NCBI GenBank assembly: GCA_900315775.1
Contig: ONAJ01000003.1
Coordinates: forward strand, 19,202-83,201
Source of the DNA: an uncultured Prevotella sp.
Lineage (GTDB): Bacteria; Bacteroidota; Bacteroidia; Bacteroidales; Bacteroidaceae
Reading direction: 5' to 3'
DNA length: 64,000 nucleotides
Below the pieces are notes generated by a model, which was given only the letters and a program-made list of their open reading frames with translations, had not been told where the DNA came from and did not search any database. Position 1 is the first letter of the stretch. Every line of letters begins with the position of its first letter. A program made the translations under genes and the position numbers. Positions 63,946 to 64,000 of the stretch are shown piece by piece.

Positions 63946-64000
63946 AGGCGGCCTCCTACTCTCCCGCATTGCATTGCAGTACCATCGGCGCAAGCGGGCT
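63946..64000 (-). rRNA. rrf: 5S ribosomal RNA, 3' half
   Basis: On the minus strand the end reads GGGAGAGTAGGAGGCCGCC, the 3' stem of bacterial 5S rRNA, preceded by GATGGTACTGCAATGCAATG. The 5' part and presumably 23S and 16S rRNA lie beyond the window edge. Confidence 0.88.

Overview
The window comes from a Bacteroidales genome, most likely Prevotella or a close relative. Four lines of sequence evidence point there. Promoters follow the Bacteroidetes TTTG-N19-21-TAnnTTTG pattern and few genes have a clear Shine-Dalgarno. There is a complete type IX secretion (T9SS) core cluster, porPKLMN. Two secreted proteins end in the T9SS-type tail with the motif NLSGQ(R/K)VG..YKGIVVVNGKK. The gene order rpsU-xerC-hpf-tRNAs-tuf-secE-nusG-rplKAJL-rpoBC is the one usual for the phylum. 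The assignment rests on protein and promoter style only; no database search was possible.

Layout. 1-2370 (minus): B12-dependent ribonucleotide reductase, cut by the window edge. 2503-3240: nitroreductase. 3241-3821: gene-free, holding a 22-bp tandem array enclosed by 37-bp inverted repeats. 3822-4866: nucleotidyltransferase / HEPN / nucleotidyltransferase trio. 4918-7325: large T9SS cargo protein followed by a small protein with a poly-Glu tail. 7333-11489: M3 peptidase, dCMP deaminase and S41 peptidase. 11464-12839 (minus): recF and a DciA-like gene. 12970-15349: TPR protein, ribH, exoA and a hypothetical. 15496-17752: metY and cysK. 17891-19807: dnaK behind a striking inverted repeat. 19873-22226 (minus): phosphoesterase lipoprotein and LolA-like protein. 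22289-36920 (minus): rpoC, rpoB, rplL, rplJ, rplA, rplK, nusG, secE, tRNA-Trp, tuf, four tRNAs, hpf, xerC and rpsU. 37077-39768 (minus): truncated aminopeptidase P, alanine dehydrogenase and a four-helix-bundle gene flanked by 10-bp-phased CTAG arrays. 39932-43954 (minus): a second cargo plus poly-Glu small protein pair. 43955-44939: a repeat-rich gene-free stretch. 44940-46441: malate dehydrogenase and gamma carbonic anhydrase. 46443-51192 (minus): SpoIIE phosphatase, waaA and gltX. 51288-54944: PgpH-type HD phosphodiesterase and a FadL-family porin. 54956-63840 (minus): priA, a beta-barrel protein and porN-M-L-K-P. 63946-64000 (minus): the 3' half of a 5S rRNA with its terminator.

How it fits together. 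The minus-strand block 22-37 kb is the transcription/translation core, with promoters visible ahead of rpsU and of the tRNA-tuf run. The T9SS core at 57.9-63.8 kb is the machine that would export the two cargo proteins at 4.9 and 40.2 kb. Each cargo gene is followed on the same strand by a small gene sharing the N-terminal pattern (K/R)YIKPNTD(V/L)xxIELQxM, a central GEY, and a Trp followed by a poly-Glu tail. This repeated two-gene cassette is the best candidate here for an undescribed system.

The accessory DNA is unusually rich in small structured repeats: the 22-bp array in its inverted-repeat frame, 7-bp GAGAATT-type repeats that also enter a coding sequence, 10-bp-phased CTAG arrays, 77-79-bp extragenic units and a large imperfect palindrome.
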